DNA of 43,555 nucleotides from Planctomycetota bacterium (lineage in GTDB: Bacteria; Planctomycetota; Planctomycetia; Gemmatales; Gemmataceae). Shown here in pieces: positions 1 through 7,962 of this stretch; the stretch's first letter is position 1, and every line of letters starts with the position of its first letter. The stretch lies in assembly GCA_016195405.1 (NCBI GenBank), contig JACPZP010000041.1, forward strand, positions 1 through 43,555. The letters are read 5' to 3'. The position numbers and the translations under genes are program-made. The notes under the pieces were generated by a model. That model ran no database searches, was not told the DNA's origin, and worked only from the letters and a program-made list of their open reading frames with translations.

Positions 1-2
1 TC

Positions 3-488
3 CATCAGGGATTGAGGCGGTCGCCTTCGCCGGAATTGCTGCGCGGCGTGTTTGATGCCGCCATGAGCGTCTACCTCGACCGTTTCCTGAACGTTCCGGC
101 GGCGCGATGGCCGCAGTCCGACGGATTGATCCAGGACGTGGAGGGTCTCCTTGTGGAACTCGCCGCCGCGCTCGACCGGCAGCAACAAGTGAATGAGGCC
201 GGCGCGCTGGTCGCGCGCTTCTTGCACTGCGGCGGCCGGCCCGATCGACTCATGGCCACACTTGGCCGGTTGCTGCTTCGCGAAGATCGGGATTTTCACA
301 CCATTCAGATGGTCGAAGCCGCTTTCCGCCAGTACCGCCTACGACCCGGAACGGCCGAGGGAACGCACTTTCTGGTCGCAGCCACGCGCTACCTCGCCGC
401 CCATGCACCCACGGTGCGCGCGGAAGGTCAAACCTACCAGATCGCTCACCGCCTCTTCCACGGCGAGCGGCTCTTCGAGGACGCTTAG
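3..488 (+). CDS. C-terminal part of an unrecognised protein, cut by the window edge
   Basis: The frame is open to the left edge: the codons before the first possible TTG start (position 12) are all sense, so the true start lies outside the window. About 160 residues are visible and the stop is the TAG at 486-488. The protein is predicted to be helical and rich in Leu, Ala and Arg, with no membrane segment, no metal-binding Cys/His cluster and no nucleotide-binding motif in the visible part. I do not recognise the family. The next gene is convergent and ends 50 bp downstream. Strong G/C third-position use supports this frame as real. Confidence 0.7.
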   Translation, partial: HQGLRRSPSPELLRGVFDAAMSVYLDRFLNVPAARWPQSDGLIQDVEGLLVELAAALDRQQQVNEAGALVARFLHCGGRPDRLMATLGRLLLREDRDFHTIQMVEAAFRQYRLRPGTAEGTHFLVAATRYLAAHAPTVRAEGQTYQIAHRLFHGERLFEDA

Positions 489-538
489 ACCGCGAGGATT
501 TCGCTTACTCCTGACGGCGTCACGGACGCAGAGCGATT

Positions 539-1204
539 TCATGGAATGCGATTTGGGAGCGATTCACTGCCTTTTGCGGCTCGCAGGGAACCTAAGAATG
601 CCACAATCTCTTCGATAGCTGCTTCCCAGTTCTGCTGTTCCGTTCGGCGCGATTTTTTCCTGGGTTTGAAACTATGGTCGCCATCCTCGATCCACTTGAC
701 GCGGACGGCCGGCGATAGTTTGTACCGAGCGACTTCTTCGCGGTTCCCGAAGGTATCGCGTTCGCCCTGCAAGATCAACGTCTGTGTTTGGATGGCCTGA
801 AGATGCTCTACGCGAAGATGGTCCGGTTTCCCGACCGGATGAAACGGATACCCCAGGCAGATTAGCCCACCAACTCCCGCTTCGTCGGCGATCAAGCTCG
901 CGATTCGCCCTCCCATGGATTTCCCGCCGATGACAAGGCCCTTCGCTCCCAGCATACTAACGACCTTGCGCCAGGTTTCCCTCAGCATCGGTTCCTTATC
1001 AGGTGGTCTTTTCTTCCCGGTTGTTCGATAGTTCGCCATGTAAGGGAACTCGAATCGAGCCACGCGGAAATCCTGCTTGGCGAGGCCGCTGGCGAAGAAG
1101 GTGATGAAGGTGGAATCCATGCCGGTGCCGGCCCCATGAGCCAGCACGATGGTCTGGGTAGCACCGCTGGGGCCGTCGAAAAGAAGGTCAGGCTCGGTGT
1201 TCAC
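539..1204 (-). CDS. alpha/beta hydrolase of the KANL3/Tex30-like type
   Basis: A 221-residue cytoplasmic alpha/beta hydrolase with no signal peptide. The oxyanion-loop motif HGAG is at residues 23-26, the nucleophile elbow GKSMGG places the catalytic Ser at residue 96, the likely acid is Asp150 in GERDTFG, and the catalytic His is residue 177 in DGDHSF. This is the complete triad of the small dienelactone-hydrolase-like/Tex30 group, whose substrates are mostly unknown. The start is a GTG with AAGGGG just upstream; an out-of-frame ATG overlaps it. The gene is convergent with the gene ending at 488. Family assignment is good; the substrate cannot be read from the sequence. Confidence 0.85.
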   Translation of the reverse strand: MNTEPDLLFDGPSGATQTIVLAHGAGTGMDSTFITFFASGLAKQDFRVARFEFPYMANYRTTGKKRPPDKEPMLRETWRKVVSMLGAKGLVIGGKSMGGRIASLIADEAGVGGLICLGYPFHPVGKPDHLRVEHLQAIQTQTLILQGERDTFGNREEVARYKLSPAVRVKWIEDGDHSFKPRKKSRRTEQQNWEAAIEEIVAFLGSLRAAKGSESLPNRIP

Positions 1205-1255
1205 ATCAGGCCCCTTGCGCCTGGGACGCTGCCGACGTCAACGCACACGGCATAA

Positions 1256-1477
1256 AGTATCAGGCTGAACTCGGATTCGCTCAACATCTTCTGCGTCGAC
1301 GAGATCGTCATTCGCGTGAAGGGCAAGGGCAACGCGCAGTCCGCCATCGACGGCAAGCCCTTGGTCGTGATCCGACTTGAAAGCGGCCAGCGTCATGGTG
1401 GATCCTCGCAGGGCTGGGAAAGCTCCCGGGGCCCCAGCCAGGCGGCATTCGCGTTTCTGGTGCGGGCTATGCGGTAA
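1256..1477 (+). pseudogene. possible gene remnant in an intergenic stretch
   Basis: The 343 bases between the hydrolase start (1204) and the ICMT-like stop (1548) hold no intact gene. On the plus strand a frame between stops at 1253 and 1475 has the G/C-ending codon bias of real genes and reads as a plausible beta-rich segment (for example IVIRVKGKGNAQSAIDGKP). It has no ATG near its beginning and no usable ribosome binding site. It could be a leftover of a deleted gene or chance. I do not recognise it. Confidence 0.22.
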
Positions 1478-1547
1478 ATTTCAAAGTAGAACTGTGTACA
1501 TGCAAGCCCCTGTAAGAATGCAGCCCACGCGCAGTCATTCGGCGAAT

Positions 1548-2261
1548 TTACCAGACGCCAGGAAGCAACCGGTATCGAACCTTCTCCGTGTATTTCTTGT
1601 ACCCTATCAACTCTGACTGCAAGGTCTGGTCTTCCCACTGTGTCCGAAGGATCAGCAACAAAGTCGATAGGCCAGCAGGGATCAAGGCCCATAAAGAACC
1701 CAAGCACAGGGCGATGCCCACGGACATGACCAGCCAGGCCAAATAACCAGGATGACGCACGATACCGTAGGGACCGGTGTCGATCACTTTCTGACCACGA
1801 TCCGTTTGAATGCGAACAGTCGGCTCAAAAAACTTGTTGACGGCTTGCGCCCAACTGAGGATCACCATGCCGAGGAGCAACAAGGCGCAACCGACAATGC
1901 TGACCCACCAAGGCGTGTGAAACCAGTGAAACCGCTCATCATCCAAGGCAGCCACCGGAAAGATCGCCAGCGTTGTCGGAACGAAGAAGTAAAACAGAAT
2001 GGTGTCCCAGCGTTTCGTTCCTTTGTGAGGATTGATCCTGGCAGCAAGGACTTCGGGATTCATTCGCCAGATATACAAGAAACTCAACGCTCCCGACGCC
2101 AGGAACACGAGAATCAGCAGCCACCCCCGCATCCAAATCCAGCTTCCAGCAGGCAGGAACATGAACACGACGAAGAAGAGCGGCATCGCCAGCAAGCTCA
2201 GGGCCAAGCGGTGGTAGTTGATCGATTCCGGTTTCTGGTCCTGGTTGTTGGCGGAAGTCAT
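1548..2261 (-). CDS. isoprenylcysteine carboxyl methyltransferase (ICMT) family membrane protein
   Basis: About 237 residues with several hydrophobic segments (roughly residues 20-45, 55-70, 95-115, 120-140, 180-210). The C-terminal signature of the ICMT/phospholipid-methyltransferase superfamily is clear: DTGPYGIVRHPGYLAW, then a WEDQTLQSELIGYKKY stretch and a final V-R-Y-R-L-L-P. These residues form the SAM and substrate site in the family. Bacterial members methylate small or lipid substrates that are mostly undefined. An open frame extends to 2327, but I choose the ATG at 2261 because GGAAGG lies upstream of it and the extension is basic and unlike the family. Confidence 0.85.
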   Translation of the reverse strand: MTSANNQDQKPESINYHRLALSLLAMPLFFVVFMFLPAGSWIWMRGWLLILVFLASGALSFLYIWRMNPEVLAARINPHKGTKRWDTILFYFFVPTTLAIFPVAALDDERFHWFHTPWWVSIVGCALLLLGMVILSWAQAVNKFFEPTVRIQTDRGQKVIDTGPYGIVRHPGYLAWLVMSVGIALCLGSLWALIPAGLSTLLLILRTQWEDQTLQSELIGYKKYTEKVRYRLLPGVW

Positions 2262-2554
2262 GTCCCTAACCTTCCGCCAATGGTGCAACGTGATACCACG
2301 GTGACTGCGGGGGCGGAACTGTTGCAAAAGCCTTTTGGATCAACTCCATATCCGCCGTCTAAGGATAGGTGTTTCTGAGATGGTAGCCCTCGCTGCTGTC
2401 ATACGAAAAAGAGGCAACGTATTTCCCAGGGTACACGCGTGTGCGTGACGCCGGCCGCATTCACCTCGCCGTCGGCGTCTGATACCGGTCTGCACCTGGT
2501 CCGGTTTAAGGATTCAGCCCGCGCACGCATGTCTTCAATTGCAGAATTTAGATC

Positions 2555-3301
2555 TCACGCTCGCCCGCGCCAGTTCGCCAATCTCTCCCGAGCGTAATTG
2601 GCCCACTCGCCTACCGGCTCCAAACGCAGGTACTCCCCTCCAATGCTTTCGAGCCTCACGCGGGCCGGACATCGTGTCCAGAAGGTCGGCCAGGTTGTAA
2701 TGGACGTCGGCATAGTCAGGCGACGCCGCTATGGCGCAGCGATAGGCCTTCAGGGCATCTTCGGTCTGGCCAAGTTCCAAGAGTACGTTGCCCAGATTGT
2801 TCCACGCCTCGGCGAACTGATGCTTCAGCTCTACCGCCTGCCGGAAGCGCTCAGCAGCCTGGCCCAGGTGACCAAGCGCATACAGGACGTTGGCGAGGTT
2901 AAAGCAGATCTTGGCGTCCGGCCCGCCCACGTACAAAGCCTCGCGATACGCCTCGGCCGCCTCGTGAAGCTGGCCAGCGTCTTCGTAAGCGCAGCCTTGC
3001 TCCCACCATTCTTCACTGGTGCGAATGGCGGGAGATGTGCGTGCCACAGGCTCCGCGGATTCAGCCTCGAAGTCAAGATGGAGCTGGCCGCTTGGCTCGG
3101 CAAGCTGCCCCTGATCGAGGCGTACCACGAGCCGCCCCTCGCGTTCGAGAAGATTGAGTTGATCGAGGCCGGCTCCCAGACCTGGACTCCGTTTGAAAGC
3201 TGTTCGAGGCTGCGCCGGACGAACTCGGTGCTGACGCCTGCTTGGGCTACCCGCACGAGCTCCGAAGCAGTGACAGCGTACGTGTTTCCCTGGTGGCGCA
3301 T
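2555..3301 (-). pseudogene. TPR protein gene broken by two frameshifts
   Basis: The middle of this stretch encodes about three TPR units (for example AEAWNNLGNVLLELGQTEDA and YADVHYNLADLLD). The ends are in other frames. The N-terminal part starting at ATG 3301 (MRHQGNTYAVTASELVRVAQ, a possible helix-turn-helix) is in one frame; near 3165-3190 the sense continues in a second frame (DQLNLLEREGRLVVRLDQGQ). Near 2635 it shifts again, and the restored frame reads EYLRLEPVGEWANYARERLA and stops at 2555. In planctomycetes a similar short protein with an N-terminal region, a REGRLVVRL segment, AEPSGQL, and TPRs is common; this is from memory. Either the gene is decaying or the assembly has two indels. 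It lies head-to-head with the recombinase. Confidence 0.7.
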
Positions 3302-3453
3302 ACTTATTGAGGCAAATTGCCAAGGGAGCAATCGGGCAAGAAGCCGCTGGTCGTGCTTTTAACATCACCACGTTTCATCCACGGCTCCCGTCGGGCGATA
3401 TATTTACGGATAGCAGAATCCACAAAACCGCGAACGTTCGGGAAGGTGTTAGC

Positions 3454-4977
3454 ATGAAAAGGACGATAGCCCACCCTTGTCGCAAGGCCGTCATCTATGC
3501 CCGCGTGTCTTCCAAAGAGCAAGAAAAGGATGGCTTTTCAATCCCTGCCCAATTGAAATTGTTGAACGCCTACGCGGTGAAAGAGAAGCTTGTTGTTGTC
3601 ATGGAATTTGTGGATGTTGAGACAGCCAAACAAGCTGGACGGACGCAGTTCAACGCCTTGCTGACCTATCTGGAAGAGCATCCCGAGGTTCGCATCATCC
3701 TGGTTGAGAAGACGGACCGACTGTATCGCAATTTCCGCGATTACGTAACCATCGACGAACGCGACGTTGAAGTGCATTTGGTTAAAGAAGCCGAAGTGTT
3801 GAGCCACGACAGCCGATCGCACCAGAAGTTCATCCACGGCATTAAAGTGCTTATGGCGAAGAACTACATCGACAATCTTTCGGAAGAGACCAAAAAAGGT
3901 ATGAACGAAAAAGCCGAACAAGGCGGCTATCCGCACCGCGCACCGGTTGGCTACGTTAACGACACAGTAAACCATACCATCGTGGTAGATCCCGAACGCG
4001 CCGACTTCGTCCGTCGAATGTTCGAGTGGTATGCGACGGGTAATTATTCCTTGCAGGACATTCGGCAACGGTGCATCGAAGCCGGCTTTCGCGGCGGTTG
4101 GGGCTCACGCCCAATATCCAAAAGCAAAGTCGAATGGATTCTTAAGAATCCTTTCTATACCGGTCAATTTCGCTGGCACGGCAAGCTTCTGATGGGTAAG
4201 CACGAGCCGATTATCTCTAGGGACCTTTTCGACCGGGTTCAGGCTATGTTCGTGGCGCGCGAGCGGAAAAAGGGCAAGCCACGCAAAAATGACTTCGCTT
4301 TCAGCGGTCTGATGGTCTGTGGCGAATGCGGCTGCGCGGTCACTGCGGAAATCCAGAAAGGCCGATACGTCTACTACCACTGCACGAATTACCACGGCAA
4401 CTGCAACGAAGGATTCTACCGCGAGGAAACGCTGGAAGACCAGTTCGCCGAGATTGTGCGACGGATCCAGTTGGATGAGGAGACAGCGGAATGGATAAAG
4501 CTGGCTCTGCGCGACTCTCTTGCCGACGAGACACGGTTTTACCAACAGGCCGTCGGTCGGCTTACGGCTCAACTGGAGCAGGTCAAGCGACGGCTGAATC
4601 AGGCGTATTTAGACAAGCTGGATGGCAAGATCACAGAAGAGTTCTGGGCGGAAAAGTCGAGTGAGTGGCAGACCGAACAGGCACGCTTGATCGCGGAGTT
4701 GACGCGCCACCAGGAGAGCGATAGCGGTTACCTAGACTCAGGGGTTCACATTCTCGAACTCGCAGAACAAGCCTACGATCTGTATCTTCACCAACCACCA
4801 GCCGAAAAGCGTCGTCTCCTGACTTTATTACTTTCGAACTGCACGTTAACGAATGGTAAGATCTCGCCAGTTTATCGACAACCTTTTGATATCATTGTGG
4901 TTATGGCAGAGCAAGCAACCAACAATAAACCGGCTGACCGCGAGGGTCAGCCGGTTTTGCAGGAATGGGGTGGGTGA
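3454..4977 (+). CDS. large serine recombinase (resolvase/recombinase family)
   Basis: A 507-residue site-specific DNA recombinase. The N-terminal resolvase domain has YARVSSKEQEKDGFSIPAQ, with the catalytic Ser at about residue 19 and the nearby Arg; an R-L-Y-R-N-F-R-D-Y segment follows. A recombinase domain (about 165-270) is followed by a zinc-ribbon (C-x2-C-x-C with later C and C, about 288-318) and a coiled coil (about 350-430), the usual order for large serine integrases. I choose the ATG at 3454, which has GGAAGG upstream; an open extension to 3307 lacks domain content. The last codons run through the tRNA-His hairpin and into the 3' end of tRNA-His. No excisionase or cargo is visible, so it may be a stranded integrase. 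Confidence 0.92.
   Translation: MKRTIAHPCRKAVIYARVSSKEQEKDGFSIPAQLKLLNAYAVKEKLVVVMEFVDVETAKQAGRTQFNALLTYLEEHPEVRIILVEKTDRLYRNFRDYVTIDERDVEVHLVKEAEVLSHDSRSHQKFIHGIKVLMAKNYIDNLSEETKKGMNEKAEQGGYPHRAPVGYVNDTVNHTIVVDPERADFVRRMFEWYATGNYSLQDIRQRCIEAGFRGGWGSRPISKSKVEWILKNPFYTGQFRWHGKLLMGKHEPIISRDLFDRVQAMFVARERKKGKPRKNDFAFSGLMVCGECGCAVTAEIQKGRYVYYHCTNYHGNCNEGFYREETLEDQFAEIVRRIQLDEETAEWIKLALRDSLADETRFYQQAVGRLTAQLEQVKRRLNQAYLDKLDGKITEEFWAEKSSEWQTEQARLIAELTRHQESDSGYLDSGVHILELAEQAYDLYLHQPPAEKRRLLTLLLSNCTLTNGKISPVYRQPFDIIVVMAEQATNNKPADREGQPVLQEWGG
4927..4957 (-). terminator. hairpin terminator behind tRNA-His
   Basis: A perfect 13-bp stem (AAACCGGCTGACC paired with GGTCAGCCGGTTT) with a 5-base loop. On the minus strand it begins 9 bases past the CCA end of tRNA-His and is followed by a T-rich ATTGTTGG, as expected for a factor-independent terminator of the tRNA. 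On the plus strand the same bases are coding, inside the recombinase C-terminus, and are followed by TTTT. Confidence 0.7.
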
Positions 4978-5043
4978 CCGGACTCGAACCGGCGACATTC
5001 AGATCCACAGTCTGACGCTCTAACCAACTGAGCTACACCCACC
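4966..5043 (-). tRNA. tRNA-His (anticodon GTG)
   Basis: The minus strand folds into a complete cloverleaf: acceptor GTGGGTG with CACCCAC, D arm GCTC/GAGC, anticodon stem TCAGA/TCTGA with loop CTGTGGA (anticodon GTG), and T arm GCCGG-TTCGAGT-CCGGT. It has the tRNA-His identity pair, an extra G at position -1 (base 5043) opposite discriminator C (base 4969), and an encoded CCA (4966-4968). The 3' end overlaps the last codons of the opposing recombinase gene (stop 4975-4977). Confidence 0.96.
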
Positions 5044-5092
5044 AGGTTCGGGCAACGAACCTCATCTTAACTCGTCCATGGCTTTTGGCAAG

Positions 5093-5174
5093 GTAGGTCC
5101 CGCTTGCCGATCTGGACCTGAAAGATCGGCTGGTGGACGACGGCCAAAAGTCCGGCGCGGCTCGCCGGACCTAC
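5093..5174. repeat. GTAGGT...ACCTAC palindromic intergenic repeat, long copy
   Basis: The element begins GTAGGTCCCG and ends CGCCGGACCTAC, so its ends are inverted. Inside are GATCTGGACCTGAAAGATC-type and TCCGGCGCGGCTCGCCGGA hairpins. Related elements are at 5195-5220, 24309-24360 and 29198-29272. Together with the copy at 5195-5220 it fills the space between tRNA-His and the stop of the solute-binding protein gene. Confidence 0.75.
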
Positions 5175-5194
5175 CTATGGACCTGACAATCTTC

Positions 5195-5220
5195 GGTCCG
5201 GTTCGGCTCGCCGGACCTAC
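5195..5220. repeat. GTAGGTCC palindromic repeat, short copy overlapping a stop codon
   Basis: On the minus strand it reads GTAGGTCCGGCGAGCCGAAC followed by CGGACC, a near-perfect hairpin. The TAG inside its first GTAGGT is the stop codon of the solute-binding protein gene (5217-5219), so the repeat starts exactly where the gene ends. Confidence 0.75.
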
Positions 5221-7649
5221 AGTTTCCATTCGAGTACGTTCGGAAAAACCAGCAGAGGATCGAGGCCGACTGGGACGAACGATGGATGGATGGCGATGGC
5301 GGCGTGCAATTGCCAGAGCGGGATCAGCGGCATGCGTTCGACGAGGTGCGCATGAATGCTGTGCTGCAAGTCCCGAAGTGTCGTGAACTCGCGGGTGTTC
5401 GTAGCGGAGCTGAAGAGACTCTGGAGCTTGGCGTCGTTTACGTAACCCAGGTAGTTAGCGCCTCCGGGGTGTAAGGCGCCGTCCGATGGGTCGAACATCG
5501 GCCAAAGCCAGAAGTTGTCGTCCGGAAAGTCAATGTGATGGTAAGCAAGGTCGAATTCACGCTTCGAGAGCGCTTCCTGCATTTGGCGTTCCGACACGGG
5601 CACAAGCTGCAACTCGATCTTGGCCGAAGCGTCGGCAAATAGCTTGGCAAGCTGCCGCTCCATCGCCTCGCATGCTTCCTTGGCGCCCGGCGTATGGGCT
5701 GGATACTTGAGAGTGAGACGCACGGCGCCCAGGTCGGCCGCGGCTTTCTTCGCAAGTGAGCGCGCCAGTTCCGGCTGGTGCAAATCCGCAGGAACACGCG
5801 GTGAAGGACAGCACGCCCAAGACTTGGCGGGGAACGGGCCGTTGACGGCTAAATAGAGCTTGGCATCGGCCTTAACTTTGTCGGGGCCGCGAAACGCTTC
5901 CTCAAGAATCGCTTCGCGCTGGAAGCCGAGGGCGAGGGCCCGGCGTAGATTCAAGTTGGCCAACGCCGGCAGGCGATTATTGACCGCCAGGATGTAAACA
6001 CGTCGGGGGAGCGGCCGGCGAATGTCCGCATACGCAAACTTGTTTAGCGCCGCCGCCTGGTCGCTGGAAATTCCGAGAACAACGTGCGGCAGGGGCGTCC
6101 CGATATCTTTGGAAGCGTCGCTCCAAGCGAAGAAGCGAATCTCGCGGATGTTGCTGTGCCAGGGCCGATTGCGGCGAACAAAAGCCGGATTCGCCTGGAA
6201 GATCGCATAAGTCCGTCCATCCTCCACCCGCCGGCCGGAATATACAAAGGGTCCGCTCCCGAGGGGCGACTTGGCAAATTCCGGATCGTCCGCCCGTGCC
6301 AGCTCTTTGCCTCGATATTGTTGCGGGAGGATCTTGAAATGGAACAGCGTCAGCGGGTCGGCTATTCCTTGACGTAGTTTCAAATTCAACTCGAACGGGT
6401 TTCCCTCAAAGCGCGGCGGCTCCAGCAGGTCGCGCCAGCTACGGTCGCGTCCGGCCATCTCGTCGCTTGCGAGGAGTTGCAGCGTGTGGCGGACATCGAC
6501 CGCGGTGAGACGCTCGCCGTCGGACCAACTCGCATCGCGAGCGAGCGCGAAACGTCTTCCCAGGCCGCGCGGCAACGGGACTTCGCGGGCCAGGAGCGGC
6601 TCATAGGTCTGCCCTACCGTTTCTTCATGGCGAATCCGCACAAGGCCTTCGAAGAGCAGCTCGAGGGCCTGTTTCTCGGTGTCGGTCCACGCGGTTGCGG
6701 GAGACAACATCTCGGGCAACTCGGGCACTGCGACATAGAGGACCTTGTAGGTGTTTGTTCGTCTCGCCAGCTCATCACGCGCGCCTGTAAGCCGGGGCCA
6801 AAGCTTCAAAGCTTCATCCAGGTTCGCCTGTGCCCCGCCGTCCTTGGCTTCTCGAAAGAGCGTCTCCGCCCGCTTTTGCAAGGCCTTGCGAATCGGTTCC
6901 GTGAGCGGGCTCGGAAGAACATCTTCCTCCAGCCGATCCAGAATCTTGCGTACCGCACTAAAGTCACCGGCGGCCAGGCGCTCGTCGGCGAACCGAATCC
7001 AGCATTCCCTTGCGACATCATTCAGACCCCAGGCATTCGCCAAGGCAATCGTGTCGTCCCAGCGCTTCTTCGATTCCGCTTCTTTGGCAAAGTCGGCCAA
7101 CAACGCGCGGCGAACTTCCAACAGGCGTTTTTCCAAGGGCTCCTTTAACTCACGCCAAGGATCCGTCGTCAGTGGAATGCGCCGCCGCGTCCCTTGGTGA
7201 AAAACGAGCACGGCCCGCAAGAGGTGCTCGGCACTTTGCAGACGAACTCGTTCCGCCAGGTCTTTGGACGCCTCCGCTTTGGCGTCAAGAAACGCGTTGA
7301 TCGTGGCGAGGGCGGTCGATTCAAAAAAAACTACGGAAAGCAGCTCCTCTCGAGTGAAGCTGGCGACTTCGGCCGGTTTGGCAATCAGGGGAATGTTCCA
7401 GGTTCCGTCGAAATTCGGTGGTTTACCCGGGAAGTCGGCCAGCGGAACGACATTTACGGTTCCGCTTGCCAACGAGAGGGCGTCGAACGGACGGGACAGC
7501 TCGCGATATAGCTGCGCCCAAGGGGCAGGCGCCTTGTCCGCCTTGGCAGCTAGCTCGTCCAGCCGTGGCGGGGGCCCCTGAGACTGAGCCAAAAGCTGGC
7601 TCGTTGGCATTAGAAGAACTAACGCAGGAAGTATGCAAACATGCTGCAT
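5217..7649 (-). CDS. extracellular solute-binding protein, family 5 (Opp/Dpp type), with an N-terminal extension
   Basis: An exported 810-residue protein with a signal peptide (hydrophobic residues about 5-22, LLAQSQ cleavage region). Residues about 25-310 are a helical region not typical of the family, rich in Leu/Arg/Glu. From about residue 320 the SBP_bac_5 fold of peptide and nickel transporters is recognisable: FALARDASWSDGERLTAVDV, then PLGSGPFVYSG, RRALALGFQREAILEEAFRG, and a C-terminal REFDLAYHHIDFPDDNFWLW. Family members bind oligopeptides outside the membrane and hand them to an ABC permease. No permease or ATPase genes are adjacent, so it may work alone or with distant partners. 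At 810 residues it is longer than the usual 500-600. The stop codon lies within an intergenic repeat. Confidence 0.85.
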   Translation of the reverse strand: MQHVCILPALVLLMPTSQLLAQSQGPPPRLDELAAKADKAPAPWAQLYRELSRPFDALSLASGTVNVVPLADFPGKPPNFDGTWNIPLIAKPAEVASFTREELLSVVFFESTALATINAFLDAKAEASKDLAERVRLQSAEHLLRAVLVFHQGTRRRIPLTTDPWRELKEPLEKRLLEVRRALLADFAKEAESKKRWDDTIALANAWGLNDVARECWIRFADERLAAGDFSAVRKILDRLEEDVLPSPLTEPIRKALQKRAETLFREAKDGGAQANLDEALKLWPRLTGARDELARRTNTYKVLYVAVPELPEMLSPATAWTDTEKQALELLFEGLVRIRHEETVGQTYEPLLAREVPLPRGLGRRFALARDASWSDGERLTAVDVRHTLQLLASDEMAGRDRSWRDLLEPPRFEGNPFELNLKLRQGIADPLTLFHFKILPQQYRGKELARADDPEFAKSPLGSGPFVYSGRRVEDGRTYAIFQANPAFVRRNRPWHSNIREIRFFAWSDASKDIGTPLPHVVLGISSDQAAALNKFAYADIRRPLPRRVYILAVNNRLPALANLNLRRALALGFQREAILEEAFRGPDKVKADAKLYLAVNGPFPAKSWACCPSPRVPADLHQPELARSLAKKAAADLGAVRLTLKYPAHTPGAKEACEAMERQLAKLFADASAKIELQLVPVSERQMQEALSKREFDLAYHHIDFPDDNFWLWPMFDPSDGALHPGGANYLGYVNDAKLQSLFSSATNTREFTTLRDLQHSIHAHLVERMPLIPLWQLHAAIAIHPSFVPVGLDPLLVFPNVLEWKL

Positions 7650-7683
7650 TTTTGTTCAAGCAGACCTGTAAGTCTGATTTTCC

Positions 7684-7737
7684 GTAGCTGAATTCGTGAG
7701 AATTCGGTCTCGCCCGAACTCTCACGAGTCCGGCTAC
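7684..7737. repeat. 53-base imperfect inverted repeat
   Basis: GTAGCTGAATTCGTGAGAATTCGG is followed by a 5-base loop and a matching arm ending CTCACGAGTCCGGCTAC, giving about 24 paired positions with a few mismatches. It sits in the 313-base space between two divergently transcribed genes (starts 7649 and 7963), in which I see nothing else. No T-run follows, so a repeat is more likely than a terminator. Confidence 0.7.
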
Positions 7738-7962
7738 TTGTGGAATCACTCTATCGGGCGCCCCTTCATCGTCATTGTAAAACAAAATCTGGCTAAGACG
7801 AAGTCATCGTCATATTCGGCTCCGTCCTGCAGCAGCCCGTTTTATGAGCTATGTTTCCAATAACCCGTCAAAGGCTCTCGCGCGCCACTTAGATTCTCGG
7901 CATGGAAGGGTTCCGCAGCGCTTTTTCTTGTTATCGGACGACGCCCTTCCCACGAGCTAGAC

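Noticed and set aside
3307..3453. N-terminal extension of the recombinase to 3307
   Set aside because: It lacks any resolvase sequence, and the ATG at 3454 has a good GGAAGG; the extension would cover the promoter region.
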